In this document: positions 8,065-16,900 of the stretch, in pieces
Layout of the letters: every line of letters starts with the position of its first letter
Numbering within the stretch: the first letter of the stretch is position 1
DNA from: JBLUOA01 sp048060095
Lineage (GTDB): Bacteria; Pseudomonadota; Alphaproteobacteria; Rhodobacterales; Rhodobacteraceae
Assembly (NCBI RefSeq): GCF_048060095.1
Contig: NZ_JBLUOA010000001.1
Location: 1,612,001 to 1,676,000 of the forward strand
DNA: 64,000 bases
Reading direction: 5' to 3'
The notes under the pieces: model-generated
Told to the model about the DNA's origin: nothing
Seen by the model: only the letters and a program-made list of their open reading frames with translations
Database searches by the model: none
Made by a program: the position numbers and the translations under genes

Positions 8065-9102
8065 ATGAAGTTCCTCGATCTCGCCAAAGTTCATATCCGT
8101 TCCGGTGGTGGTGGCGGGGGCTGTGTCAGCTTCCGGCGGGAAAAGTATATCGAATATGGTGGCCCTGATGGCGGCGACGGCGGGCGCGGCGGTGATGTGA
8201 TTGCCGAAGCTGTTGACGGGCTCAATACGCTCATCGACTTCCGCTACCAGCAGCACTTTTTTGCCAAAAGTGGCCAGCCCGGAATGGGCAAGCAGCGCAC
8301 CGGTCATGACGGCGATGATATCATTCTGCGCGTGCCGGTCGGCACCGAAATCCTCGACGAAGATCAGGAAACGGTTATTGCCGATATGACAGCGGTCGGC
8401 CAGACCGTTGTGCTTGCGAAGGGGGGCAATGGCGGCTTTGGCAACCTGCATTTCAAGTCTTCAACGAACCAAGCACCGCGCCGCGCGAACGCGGGCCAGC
8501 CGGGCGTCGAGCGAACGCTTTGGCTGCGCCTGAAACTGATCGCGGACGCGGGCCTTCTGGGCCTACCGAACGCCGGTAAATCCACCTTCCTAGCGGCGAC
8601 ATCGAATGCCCGCCCCAAGATTGCGGATTATCCGTTCACCACGCTGCACCCGAACCTCGGGGTCGTTGGCGTAGACAATGCGGAGTTCGTCGTCGCGGAC
8701 ATTCCCGGCCTGATCGAAGGCGCACATGAGGGACGCGGGATCGGGGATCGTTTCCTTGGCCACGTCGAGCGTTGCGCGGTGCTGTTGCATCTGGTTGACG
8801 GAACGTCCGAAACGCTGGTCGAGGATTATCAGACCATTATTGGCGAGCTTGAAGCCTATGGCGGTGCACTTGCCGAAAAACCTCGCATCACCGCGCTGAA
8901 CAAGATTGACGCGCTGGATGATGAGGAACGCGCAGAACGTGCCGCACTTCTGCAGGAGGCTGTCGGCGGTCCCGTCTTGCAGATGTCTGGCGTCAGCCAC
9001 GAAGGGCTGACGGAGGTGCTGCGGGCCGTGCGCGCCCAGATCGAAGATGATCGCATCCGCATCAAGGAAGCGGGTGAGGAGCCTCAGCCGTGGCGACCCT
9101 AA
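8065..9102 (+). CDS. obgE: Obg family GTPase CgtA
   Basis: The protein has 345 residues. The Gly-rich Obg fold occupies about 1-158 (SGGGGGGCVSFRREK, DGGDGGRGGDVI). The G domain follows, with G1 GLPNAGKST, switch I TTLHPNLG, G3 DIPGLIEGAHEG and G4 NKID. It is a ribosome-associated GTPase needed for 50S maturation and stress signalling. ATG 8065 begins the fold (MKFLDLAKVHIRSG); an upstream in-frame ATG at 8008 adds only unrelated residues. It overlaps proB by 13 bases, giving an obgE-proB-proA operon. Confidence 0.96.
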   Translation: MKFLDLAKVHIRSGGGGGGCVSFRREKYIEYGGPDGGDGGRGGDVIAEAVDGLNTLIDFRYQQHFFAKSGQPGMGKQRTGHDGDDIILRVPVGTEILDEDQETVIADMTAVGQTVVLAKGGNGGFGNLHFKSSTNQAPRRANAGQPGVERTLWLRLKLIADAGLLGLPNAGKSTFLAATSNARPKIADYPFTTLHPNLGVVGVDNAEFVVADIPGLIEGAHEGRGIGDRFLGHVERCAVLLHLVDGTSETLVEDYQTIIGELEAYGGALAEKPRITALNKIDALDDEERAERAALLQEAVGGPVLQMSGVSHEGLTEVLRAVRAQIEDDRIRIKEAGEEPQPWRP

Positions 9103-10196
9103 GCACAGCGCGCACGCTGGTTGTCAAGATCGGCTCTGCCCTGTTGGTCAATCGCGAAACGGGGCGGCTGCACGGCGACTGGCTGCACGGGTTGGCAGAG
9201 GATGTCGCCACAGCGCGGGGGCGGGGGGCGAATGTCGTTCTCGTCTCCTCCGGATCAATCGCGCTTGGGCGCCGGGTTTTGAAGCTGCCCGATGGCACGC
9301 TATCGCTCGAACAAAGCCAAGCTGCCGCCGCCGTCGGGCAAATCCAGCTCGCCCGAGCTTATGAAGAGGCGCTGACCCCCCACGGCATCACAACGGCGCA
9401 GGTTCTGGTGACGGCGGAGGACAGCGCGAACCGACGGCGCTATTTGAATTCCCGCGCGACGTTTGAACAGCTGCTGTCGCTTGGGGTCGTGCCAATCGTC
9501 AATGAAAACGACACTGTCGCAACCGATGAGATCCGGTTTGGTGACAACGATCGGCTTGCCGCGCAAGTTGCGGTGACAGTTGGCGCGGATCAGCTTGTGC
9601 TGCTGTCCGACGTTGACGGCCTCTACACCGCAAATCCGCAGGTCGACCCGACCGCAGAACATTTGCCGATTGTCGAAGCCATCACACCCAAAATCGAAGC
9701 GATGGCGGGGGAGGCGACCTCAGAAACCTCGAAAGGCGGGATGCGCACCAAGCTGCTCGCGGCGAAGACCGCGACCGGATCGGGCTGCGCGATGGCGATT
9801 GCGGAAGGGTCGGTGATCCGCCCGCTTCAGGCCATCGAAAACGGCGCTCGCGCCACGTGGTTTCTGGCGCAAACGGACCCGCAAGCCGCCCGCAAACGCT
9901 GGATCGCGTCGATGAACCCCAGGGGCGACGTGCAGGTCGATGCGGGGGCCGCCCACGCCTTGCAACAGGGCAAAAGCTTGCTGCCCGCTGGTGTAACCCG
10001 TGTATCCGGTGCGTTTGGCCGGGGCGATCCAGTCGCTATCCTCGGCCCAGACGGAGAGCGCCTCGGCCACGGTTTGATCCGCTATACAGCAGACGAGGCA
10101 ACGGCCATCAAAGGCTGCCAATCCCGCCAGATCGAAGACATCTTGGGCTATCCGGGCCGCGCCGCCTTGATCCACCGCGATGATATGGCGCTTTAG
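9090..10196 (+). CDS. proB: Glutamate 5-kinase
   Basis: The protein has 368 residues: an amino-acid kinase domain (TLVVKIGSALLV, VLVSSGSIALGRR, PIVNENDTVATDEIRFGDND) and, after about residue 270, a PUA domain containing FGRGDPVAILGPDG. It makes glutamyl-5-phosphate, the first and feedback-controlled step of proline synthesis. The start is GTG at 9090, inside the obgE reading region, with GAGGAG just upstream. proA follows after 59 bases, so both enzymes of the unstable intermediate are co-expressed. Confidence 0.96.
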   Translation: MATLSTARTLVVKIGSALLVNRETGRLHGDWLHGLAEDVATARGRGANVVLVSSGSIALGRRVLKLPDGTLSLEQSQAAAAVGQIQLARAYEEALTPHGITTAQVLVTAEDSANRRRYLNSRATFEQLLSLGVVPIVNENDTVATDEIRFGDNDRLAAQVAVTVGADQLVLLSDVDGLYTANPQVDPTAEHLPIVEAITPKIEAMAGEATSETSKGGMRTKLLAAKTATGSGCAMAIAEGSVIRPLQAIENGARATWFLAQTDPQAARKRWIASMNPRGDVQVDAGAAHALQQGKSLLPAGVTRVSGAFGRGDPVAILGPDGERLGHGLIRYTADEATAIKGCQSRQIEDILGYPGRAALIHRDDMAL

Positions 10197-10255
10197 CGGG
10201 CTTGCTGCTAAAACGATCCCTCGGGATAGACCCGCCCAAATCACGGACCGATCCG

Positions 10256-11521
10256 ATGAAAGACCAAGACTCGATTCAAACGCTGATGGATGACATTGGC
10301 CGCCGCGCCCGCGCCGCGAGTGCGGAGCTTGCCTTCGCCTCAGCCGAGCGCAAACACGCCGCCTTGATCGCTGCCGCCGATGCCGTTTGGGCGCGCCGTG
10401 CGGACATTATTGCGGCGAACGCGAAGGATATGGACTACGCCCGCGAAAAAGGCCTGTCCGACGCAATGCTTGACCGGTTGATGCTGGATGAGGGGCGGGT
10501 GCGATCCATCGTGGATGGGCTTCGCGCGATAGCCGAGCAGCCTGATCCGGTTGGCGAGGTGATGTCCGAGTGGGATCGCCCGACGGGCCTGAACATCAAA
10601 CGGGTCAGAACCCCGCTTGGCGTGATCGGCGTGATTTACGAAAGTCGACCCAACGTGACGGCGGATGCCGGCGCACTTTGCCTGAAGGCCGGGAATGCCG
10701 TGATCCTTCGTGGTGGGTCGGAGAGTTTTCATAGCTCCGACGCGATCCATGCCTGTCTGGTCGAGGGATTGAAGGCCGCGAACCTGCCCGAAGACTCAAT
10801 CCAAAGGGTGCCGACCCGTGATCGTGCTGCCGTCAGCGAAATGCTGACGATGACCGACCATATCGATGTGATCGTGCCCCGTGGTGGCAAGGGGCTTGTC
10901 GGCCTTGTTCAAAGGGAAGCGCGGGTGCCGGTTTTCGCCCATTTGGAAGGCATCGTGCATATCTATGTCGATGCGGCTGCCGACCGCGAAAAGGCGCTGC
11001 GTGTTGTTCTGAATGCAAAGACCCGGCGCACCGGGATTTGCGGCGCGGCGGAGTGCCTGCTGATCCACCGCGACATTGCTGACGGTTTGGGGGCAGAGAT
11101 CGTGCGGGCGCTGATCGCTGAGGGTGTTGAGGTGCGTGCAGATGACGGTTTGCAGCAGATTGAAGGCACGACCGCCGCATCAGACGACGACTGGGGCCGG
11201 GAATACCTTGATACCATTATCGCGGCGCGGGTCGTTGACGATGTCGACGACGCGATTGCTCATATCCGGCGCTATAGCTCCTCTCATACGGACTGCATCC
11301 TGACTGAAGACGACGCCGCAGTCGCGCGGTTCTTTCAACGGCTCGACAGTGCAATTCTGATGCACAACGCCTCAACCCAATTCGCGGATGGTGGAGAGTT
11401 CGGCATGGGGGCCGAGATTGGTATCGCGACCGGAAAAATGCACGCACGCGGCCCGGTCGGGGCAGAGCAACTGACCAGCTTCAAATACCTCGTCGCCGGG
11501 AACGGGACGACGCGCGACTAA
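10256..11521 (+). CDS. proA: Gamma-glutamyl phosphate reductase
   Basis: The 421-residue aldehyde-dehydrogenase-fold enzyme reduces glutamyl-5-phosphate to glutamate semialdehyde with NADPH. Conserved blocks include RTPLGVIGVIYESRPNVT, NAVILRGGSES, VIVPRGGKGL and the catalytic-cysteine segment RRTGICGAAECLL. The C-terminal FADGGEFGMGAEIGIATGKMHARGPVG is diagnostic and is quoted here only in part: EFGMGAEIGIATGK. ATG 10256 begins the normal-length protein; the in-frame start at 10202 adds unconserved residues. It is the last gene of obgE-proB-proA. Confidence 0.96.
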   Translation: MKDQDSIQTLMDDIGRRARAASAELAFASAERKHAALIAAADAVWARRADIIAANAKDMDYAREKGLSDAMLDRLMLDEGRVRSIVDGLRAIAEQPDPVGEVMSEWDRPTGLNIKRVRTPLGVIGVIYESRPNVTADAGALCLKAGNAVILRGGSESFHSSDAIHACLVEGLKAANLPEDSIQRVPTRDRAAVSEMLTMTDHIDVIVPRGGKGLVGLVQREARVPVFAHLEGIVHIYVDAAADREKALRVVLNAKTRRTGICGAAECLLIHRDIADGLGAEIVRALIAEGVEVRADDGLQQIEGTTAASDDDWGREYLDTIIAARVVDDVDDAIAHIRRYSSSHTDCILTEDDAAVARFFQRLDSAILMHNASTQFADGGEFGMGAEIGIATGKMHARGPVGAEQLTSFKYLVAGNGTTRD

Positions 11522-11529
11522 GCACTGCG

Positions 11530-12141
11530 TCAGAAACTGATACGCACGCCGCCATCTTCCACGGATACTTGCAATTTGCGGTTCAGGTCGTGGATCGTTT
11601 GCGGCACTAGGGCGAATTGCACTTCTGCGGGCCGCACTTGTTGCGCGGCGGTGGGGTTTGACAATACCTCCCACAACTCCGGTTCGATCTTTAGCTTTTT
11701 GGTCCGGCCTTCCAACTGCCAGCGCCCGGAGTCTTCGGTGACAACGATCTGCCCGCCGAAGGGCATTGCCGTTTCCAAGCACTGGATGAGGAGAAACGCG
11801 AGCTTGGCCGTCGCGCGGATCGGGTCCGCCGTGACCTGCCAATCAATCGAAATCCGCCCGGCCTTGCAGTAGGCGGTCAGGATCGAACACACTTCTCGCC
11901 GGGCGATCTGCTGGTCAGTGTCCGCCGCGCCGAACGCGACCCGGAAGAACCGGATGCGGGCGTTGGCGTTTTCCACGCTCTCGCTGATCAGCGACAGTTC
12001 GGGGCTATCGGACGCTTGCGCCATCGCCAAAAGCTCTACCCCATTGCCGATTGCGCCCAAAGGGCTAATAAGGTCGTGACAGATACGAGAGCCGAGCAGG
12101 GCGGTCAGATCTGGCTTGGTCAAGGTTTGGGGCGTCGTCAT
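11530..12141 (-). CDS. ChpT-like histidine phosphotransferase
   Basis: The protein has 203 residues. The segment SRICHDLISPLGAIGNGVELL places a phosphoryl-accepting His at residue 22 in a dimerisation helix, followed by a degenerate HATPase-like domain, as in Caulobacter ChpT. ChpT relays phosphate from CckA to CtrA and CpdR; in Rhodobacterales this route controls motility and gene-transfer-agent genes. ATG 12141 begins close to the helical domain; an in-frame extension to 12252 would overlap the divergent gene. The role as ChpT is inferred from fold and lineage, since no CckA or CtrA gene is in the window. Confidence 0.82.
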   Translation of the reverse strand: MTTPQTLTKPDLTALLGSRICHDLISPLGAIGNGVELLAMAQASDSPELSLISESVENANARIRFFRVAFGAADTDQQIARREVCSILTAYCKAGRISIDWQVTADPIRATAKLAFLLIQCLETAMPFGGQIVVTEDSGRWQLEGRTKKLKIEPELWEVLSNPTAAQQVRPAEVQFALVPQTIHDLNRKLQVSVEDGGVRISF

Positions 12142-12168
12142 GGGCGATGATCCTGTCAGGAGAGCGAT

Positions 12169-12351
12169 ATGGATGATCCGAGTGCGATCTATGAGCCCGG
12201 AATGCTCGTTCGAAATCCGGCCGAGCCTGATTGGGGGCTTGGGCAGATACAATCGAACATCGGTGGTAAATTAACGGTTAACTTCGAAGAGATCGGCAAG
12301 GTGGTTCTCAATACATCGCGGGTTGAGCTGGAGTTGGTGTTTGACTCCTGA
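12169..12351 (+). CDS. DUF3553 domain-containing small protein
   Basis: This 60-residue protein reads MDDPSAIYEPGMLVRNPAEP, then DWGLGQIQSNIGGKLTVNFE and a short tail. The G-x-V-x-NPxxPDWGxGxVQS pattern with a small beta-barrel is typical of DUF3553, also found at the C-terminus of some helicases. It is divergent from the chpT-like gene with only 27 bases between starts. The function is unknown; binding to nucleic acid or protein is a guess from the barrel-like pattern. Confidence 0.75.
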   Translation: MDDPSAIYEPGMLVRNPAEPDWGLGQIQSNIGGKLTVNFEEIGKVVLNTSRVELELVFDS

Positions 12352-12475
12352 CATACCAGCAAAGCGACTACAACCATAACGCGAGTATACATTGCCGCCG
12401 GGGCGCATGTTGCAAATCAGTGGTCCGCTGCGTAGAACGCCACGAACACAAGGGGAACAGGACATTTACGACACG

Positions 12476-13255
12476 ATGAAAGTCGCCGATCCGAAGTTTG
12501 AGATCCGTCTGGCCCAGCGAGAACCCGACCTGCTGGCGGCGCAGCGCTTGCGCTATGACGTCTTCGTAGACGAACTCGGCGGTGACGGAGAGCTTGTGGA
12601 TCACGACAAACGGCTAGAGCGCGATGCGTTCGATCCGTTCTATGATCACCTGATCCTGATTGACAAACGTCGGAGTGAGGCGGAGTTGGATCACGTCATC
12701 GGGGTCTATCGGCTTCTTTTGGGGGAAAAGGCCGACGAAATCGGGCGGTTCTATTCCGAAGATGAATATGACCTCGACCCGCTCAAGAAAACCGGACGTA
12801 AACTGCTGGAGCTTGGCCGATCCTGCCTTCACGCGGATTATCGCGGTGGGATGGCGATGTTCCACTTGTGGAACGGATTGGCCGAGTATGTGCTGAAGAA
12901 CGGGGTGGAGGTGCTGTTCGGCGTTGCGTCGTTCCACGGCACCGATGTTGACGAGGTAAAAGAACCTCTTTCCTACCTCTATCACAATCACCTCGCGCCG
13001 GAGGATCTACGGGTCCGGGCACAGAGCGCACATTACCAGTCGATGAACCTGCTTGATGGGGATGCTGTCGATCGTCGCCGCGCGATGGTGGCGACGCCCG
13101 CGTTGATCAAAGCCTATCTGCGTTTGGGCGGTTTCGTTGGGGATGGCGCGTTTATCGACCACGCATTCAACACCACGGATGTGTGCGTGCTGATGGACAC
13201 GAAACGCCTGAACCCCAAGCAAACCAAGCTGTATGTCGAGGGGCGGGGGGCGTGA
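12476..13255 (+). CDS. olsB: L-ornithine N(alpha)-acyltransferase (ornithine lipid synthesis)
   Basis: The 259-residue GNAT-fold acyltransferase begins with FEIRLAQREPDLLAAQRLRYDVFVDELGG, typical of OlsB and the hemolysin-like acyl-HSL-synthase clan (residues quoted in part: RLRYDVFVDELGG). ELGRSCLHADYRGG is the acyl-donor-binding region. The enzyme adds a 3-hydroxyacyl chain from acyl carrier protein to ornithine, giving lyso-ornithine lipid. ATG 12476 is preferred because the family starts near here; an upstream in-frame ATG (12407) is weaker. The stop overlaps the GTG start of olsA (GTGA), so the two steps are coupled. Confidence 0.88.
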   Translation: MKVADPKFEIRLAQREPDLLAAQRLRYDVFVDELGGDGELVDHDKRLERDAFDPFYDHLILIDKRRSEAELDHVIGVYRLLLGEKADEIGRFYSEDEYDLDPLKKTGRKLLELGRSCLHADYRGGMAMFHLWNGLAEYVLKNGVEVLFGVASFHGTDVDEVKEPLSYLYHNHLAPEDLRVRAQSAHYQSMNLLDGDAVDRRRAMVATPALIKAYLRLGGFVGDGAFIDHAFNTTDVCVLMDTKRLNPKQTKLYVEGRGA

Positions 13256-14103
13256 CATCCTCAACCTGGCGGCCGGAGGTTGAACCGGAGCCTGAGCGGA
13301 TTTCGCTGCCCGGTTGGGTCCGGGCCGTCTTTCGCGGAACGGCCCTTGCGCTTGTGACCTTTGGGTGCTTGTTGCTACTTATCCTTATACGGATCGTCGA
13401 GCGGCCCCTGTTCGGGGTGCGCCGCCCTGTTACGCCTTACATCACGCAGTTTGTCTGCCGTTCTGCGTTTGTCATCCTCGGCCTTGGATATTCGACCCGC
13501 GGCACCGCGATGCGGGGGCAGGGGGCAGTGGTGTCAAATCATGCGTCATGGCTTGATATATTTGCGCTGAATGCGCGGAAGCGGATTTACTTTGTATCAA
13601 AGTCCGAGGTCGCAGACTGGCCCGGTATCGGTTGGCTCGCGCGGGCGACGGGAACGGTGTTCATCAATCGAAACCGCAGCGAAGCCGTTGAGCAGAAACG
13701 GATTTTCGAGGAGCGGCTGAACGCCGGGCACAAGCTGTTGTTTTTTCCGGAAGGAACATCGACCGACGGGCTTCGCGTGTTGTCGTTCAAGTCGACGCTG
13801 TTTTCAGCGTTCTTTTCCGACAATCTGCGCGACAGTTTGGAGGTGCAGCCGGTTACGGTCGTCTACTACGCACCGCCGGGACATGACGCGCGGTTTTACG
13901 GCTGGTGGGGCGATATGGGATTTGGCCCGCATCTGTTGCGCACTCTGGCCGTTGCGCGGCAGGGCCGGGTTGAAGTGGTCTACCACCCGCCGGTCAGGGT
14001 CGCAGATTTTCCAGATCGCAAGGCGCTTGCAAAGCACTGCGAAGCGGTTGTGCGCGGCGCGTTACCGTTTGAGGCAGAAGAGGTGTTGCAGCCGACCACG
14101 TGA
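13252..14103 (+). CDS. olsA: Lyso-ornithine lipid O-acyltransferase
   Basis: The 283-residue PlsC-family protein has an N-terminal membrane segment (ALALVTFGCLLLLILIRIV, about 31-49), the catalytic H-x4-D motif NHASWLD (His97, Asp102), and the acceptor-binding motif FPEGTSTDG. With olsB directly upstream it most likely acylates lyso-ornithine lipid to ornithine lipid, a phosphorus-free membrane lipid; a 1-acylglycerol-3-phosphate acyltransferase activity is the alternative. The start is GTG 13252, overlapping the olsB stop by four bases. Confidence 0.86.
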   Translation: MTSSTWRPEVEPEPERISLPGWVRAVFRGTALALVTFGCLLLLILIRIVERPLFGVRRPVTPYITQFVCRSAFVILGLGYSTRGTAMRGQGAVVSNHASWLDIFALNARKRIYFVSKSEVADWPGIGWLARATGTVFINRNRSEAVEQKRIFEERLNAGHKLLFFPEGTSTDGLRVLSFKSTLFSAFFSDNLRDSLEVQPVTVVYYAPPGHDARFYGWWGDMGFGPHLLRTLAVARQGRVEVVYHPPVRVADFPDRKALAKHCEAVVRGALPFEAEEVLQPTT

Positions 14104-14127
14104 TTTGCACGACCTTTGGTCGCACAA

Positions 14128-14158
14128 AGCCTCCGGCGGGATATTTTTGGAAAATGGT
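14128..14158. repeat. Short intergenic element, copy A
   Basis: AGCCTCCGGCGGGATATTTT, continuing TGGAAAATGG, lies between the convergent olsA and thiE genes. A GC-rich block is followed by an A/T-rich tail that recurs at 20927-20956, also between convergent genes. It could act as a 3'-end or termination signal. I recall similar sequences downstream of genes in other Rhodobacterales but could not check. Confidence 0.45.
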
Positions 14159-14166
14159 GGCGGCGG

Positions 14167-14787
14167 TCAGTGCATGGCGGAGAGGAGATGGCCGAGATGC
14201 GCAGCCGGGTCTTCGGCGTTCCAGATTTCCTCTCCGATCCCGAAGAAGTCCGTGTAGCGCGCGAGGGCGCGGATCGTTTCAATGTCGAGCGCGCCTTCGG
14301 CGACCACGGGCACTTCGATCATTTCGGACCACCATTGGAACAGATCGGGGTCGGCTTGCGTGCCGTCGCCCAGCGGGGTCGCGCCAACGGGGCCAAAGCT
14401 GATGTAGTCCGCGCCAGCCTCGCCCGCTGTCATGCCGTCATGACGGGACGCGCCGCAGAACGCACCGACAATTGCATCCGCACCAAGCGTCTTGCGGGTT
14501 TTCCGGGCTGACCGGGCGCCGTCTGTCAGGTGCACACCGTCAAGGCCAAGCCGTTCGACCAGCATCACGTGGCTGTCGATCACGAGCGCAATGTCGCGGG
14601 CATGGCACAGTTCCCTGAGCACATCCGCGGATTTTGCGATCCGATCCTCATCCCGCGTTGCCATGGCAAGGCGCACGCAGGCGATGTTCGTCACATCGAG
14701 AACCCTCGAAAGCGTTTGCGGAAATTGCAGCAGTTCGAACTCTGCCGGGGTGATGAGGTAGATCTGTGGCTGCTCGGCGTCGGCCAT
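14167..14787 (-). CDS. thiE: Thiamine phosphate synthase family protein
   Basis: The 206-residue TIM-barrel protein follows the ThiE order: IYLITPAEFE at strand one, ALVIDSHVMLVERLGLDGVHLTDG for the HMP-PP/phosphate region, and GADYISFGPVGATPLGDG for the Lys/phosphate loop. ThiE joins HMP-pyrophosphate and thiazole phosphate into thiamine phosphate. It is a stand-alone gene without other thi genes nearby. It is somewhat divergent, for example lacking the usual FxTxTK-type wording after GPV, so a regulatory or salvage paralogue (TenI-like) cannot be excluded. No TPP riboswitch is visible upstream. Confidence 0.72.
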   Translation of the reverse strand: MADAEQPQIYLITPAEFELLQFPQTLSRVLDVTNIACVRLAMATRDEDRIAKSADVLRELCHARDIALVIDSHVMLVERLGLDGVHLTDGARSARKTRKTLGADAIVGAFCGASRHDGMTAGEAGADYISFGPVGATPLGDGTQADPDLFQWWSEMIEVPVVAEGALDIETIRALARYTDFFGIGEEIWNAEDPAAHLGHLLSAMH

Positions 14788-14946
14788 TGTCGGGCTCCGT
14801 CATTGGTGGTGTGGCTGCTATAGCGGGGATTTTCCCAATTGGCTACTTGATGTCGGCTGCGGGTCGCCAGTTTCGCGTTGCCCCCGCGCCTTGCCAGAGG
14901 CCGGTCCAGAGCGTATCACGCCGCAGGCAATTTTCCGAAGGCGCGC

Positions 14947-15705
14947 ATGATGACCGACAGACCCTGGACCGGGCCACAGCCCGCGATGATCCTTGTTCGC
15001 CCGCAGATGGGCGAGAACATTGGCGCGGCGGCCCGTGCGATGTGGAACTTTGGCCTTGATCGGATGCGGATCGTAGCACCGCGCGACGGATGGCCGAACC
15101 CCAAAGCGGGCGCGATGGCATCGGGGGCAGGGCGGTTGCTGGACGAGGCGGGGTTGTTCTCTGACGTTGGCGAGGCGATTGCCGATTGTAACTTTGTATT
15201 TGCGACGACGGCACGGCATCGCGGGCTGACGAAACCGATCATGACGCCTGAACGCGCGATGGATCATGCCCGCGCCCTGATTGCGAGCGGTCAGAAGGTC
15301 GGTGTTCTGTTCGGGCCTGAGCGTGCGGGGCTTGAGAATGAAGATGTTGCACTTGCCAATGCCATTATCTCTGTTCCCGTTAATCCTGATTTCGCGTCGC
15401 TGAACTTGGCTCAGTGCGTTTTGCTGACGGCGTATGAGTGGCGCCGACAGTCGGTGGACGCCCCGGCCGAGGTGGTTGAGATGGCTAAGACCGAATTCGC
15501 CGAGGCGATTGAGGTTCAAAAGCTCGGCGATCACTATGAGGAACGGTTGGCGCAGGCCGGGTTTTTCTTTCCCGAAACCAAGGCCGACGGTATGAAAACC
15601 AACCTCAGAAACCTCTGGAGCCGGATGCCGATGACCCGCGCGGATGTGCAGGTGTTTCACGGCATCCTGCGGCAAATGGTGCGTTGGAAAGAACGCGGGG
15701 AGTGA
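14947..15705 (+). CDS. trmJ: SPOUT RNA 2'-O-methyltransferase, TrmJ-like
   Basis: The 252-residue protein has the TrmH-type knot: MILVRPQMGENIGAAARAM near the N-terminus, VGVLFGPERAGLENED in the middle and SVPVNPDFASLNLAQCVLL as the SAM-binding knot loop. A C-terminal helical tail follows, as in TrmJ, which methylates position 32 of tRNA. Two ATGs (14947, 14950) are adjacent and I take the first. It is divergent from thiE, with 159 bases between. The tRNA target is inferred from family length and tail. Confidence 0.83.
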   Translation: MMTDRPWTGPQPAMILVRPQMGENIGAAARAMWNFGLDRMRIVAPRDGWPNPKAGAMASGAGRLLDEAGLFSDVGEAIADCNFVFATTARHRGLTKPIMTPERAMDHARALIASGQKVGVLFGPERAGLENEDVALANAIISVPVNPDFASLNLAQCVLLTAYEWRRQSVDAPAEVVEMAKTEFAEAIEVQKLGDHYEERLAQAGFFFPETKADGMKTNLRNLWSRMPMTRADVQVFHGILRQMVRWKERGE

Positions 15706-15759
15706 CTTGCAGACACCCCGCCGCCACCATAGTTTGCCGGAAACGGGCCGGGGGCTGAG

Positions 15760-16899
15760 ATGAGTCAGAAGCGCAGTATTTTTGAAGAGGTCGACGACGC
15801 AAAGCCTGCGGAGGCCACGCCGAAGACCGGCGTGATCGACCGCGCACCGAGGGGTGCCCGGCGGGCGGTTCGGGGATGGCTGATCGCGATCTTCGCCCTA
15901 GTCGCGATCATGATTGTGGTTGGCGGTCTGACGCGGCTCACCGATAGCGGGCTGTCGATCACCGAATGGCAACCGATCAGCGGTGCTGTGCCGCCCCTCT
16001 CCGACACCGATTGGCAAGCGGAGTTTGAGAAATATCAGGCGATCCCCGAATTCCGGATTCAGAACAGCGAGATGACGCTGGCGGAGTTCAAATCGATCTT
16101 CTGGTGGGAATGGGGGCATCGCCAGCTTGGCCGGGTCATCGGCCTCGTCTGGGGTGTCGGGTTCCTGTTTTTCTGGCTGACGAAGCGGATGCCGACGGGT
16201 TGGACGGGACGATTGCTTGGCCTCGGTGTGCTTGGCGGTGTTCAGGGCGCGATTGGCTGGTGGATGGTATCGTCTGGCCTGACCGGGCGGATGGTCGATG
16301 TCGCGTCATACCGGTTGGCGATCCATCTTGGCCTTGCCTTTGTGATCCTTGGGCTGACCACGTGGTATATCCTGATGCTCAGCCGACCCGAAGCGCAGTT
16401 GATGCAGGCGCGGCGGGGCCGGGAGGGAAAGTTATTTTCGCTGTCGACGGGCCTCATGCATTTCGCGTTTCTGCAAATCCTGCTCGGTGCGCTGGTCGCG
16501 GGGATTGATGCCGGGCGCGGCTATATCGATTGGCCCTTGATGGGCGGCCAGGTGATCCCCGATGGAATGATGAACCTATCGCCGTGGTGGTCGAATTTCT
16601 TTGAAAACCCGGCGTTGGTTCAGTTCCTGCACCGGGTCTCGGGCTATCTGCTTGTTATCTTTGCCATTGTCGTCTGGCGTCGCACTCGTACCAGTGGCTA
16701 TACCGCGACCAAGGGCGCGTTTACCGCTGCCTTCGCGATGCTCATCCTGCAAATGCTGCTTGGGATTGTCACGGTCATGCAGGCTGCGCAGTGGCATATT
16801 GCCATCACTCACCAGATCGGTGCGATTGTAGCGTGGGTGCTGATCCTGCGCGCCCGTCACCGCGCGCAATATCCGTTATCCCAAAGCGTAAGAGGTTAA
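15760..16899 (+). CDS. ctaA: Heme A synthase
   Basis: The 379-residue membrane protein has about eight transmembrane helices with the CtaA/Cox15 pattern: GGLTRLTDSGLSITEWQP after helix one, EFKSIFWWEWGHRQLGRVIG with a heme-ligand His, and later FLHRVSGYLL and WHIAITHQIGAI with His ligands. It hydroxylates the C8 methyl of heme O to a formyl for cytochrome aa3-type oxidases. No ctaB or cox genes are nearby. The next gene starts two bases after the stop. Confidence 0.95.
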   Translation: MSQKRSIFEEVDDAKPAEATPKTGVIDRAPRGARRAVRGWLIAIFALVAIMIVVGGLTRLTDSGLSITEWQPISGAVPPLSDTDWQAEFEKYQAIPEFRIQNSEMTLAEFKSIFWWEWGHRQLGRVIGLVWGVGFLFFWLTKRMPTGWTGRLLGLGVLGGVQGAIGWWMVSSGLTGRMVDVASYRLAIHLGLAFVILGLTTWYILMLSRPEAQLMQARRGREGKLFSLSTGLMHFAFLQILLGALVAGIDAGRGYIDWPLMGGQVIPDGMMNLSPWWSNFFENPALVQFLHRVSGYLLVIFAIVVWRRTRTSGYTATKGAFTAAFAMLILQMLLGIVTVMQAAQWHIAITHQIGAIVAWVLILRARHRAQYPLSQSVRG

Positions 16900-16900
16900 G

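Noticed and set aside
14788..14946. TPP riboswitch before thiE
   Set aside because: No CTGAGA-type Thi-box core is found on the minus strand in this gap.
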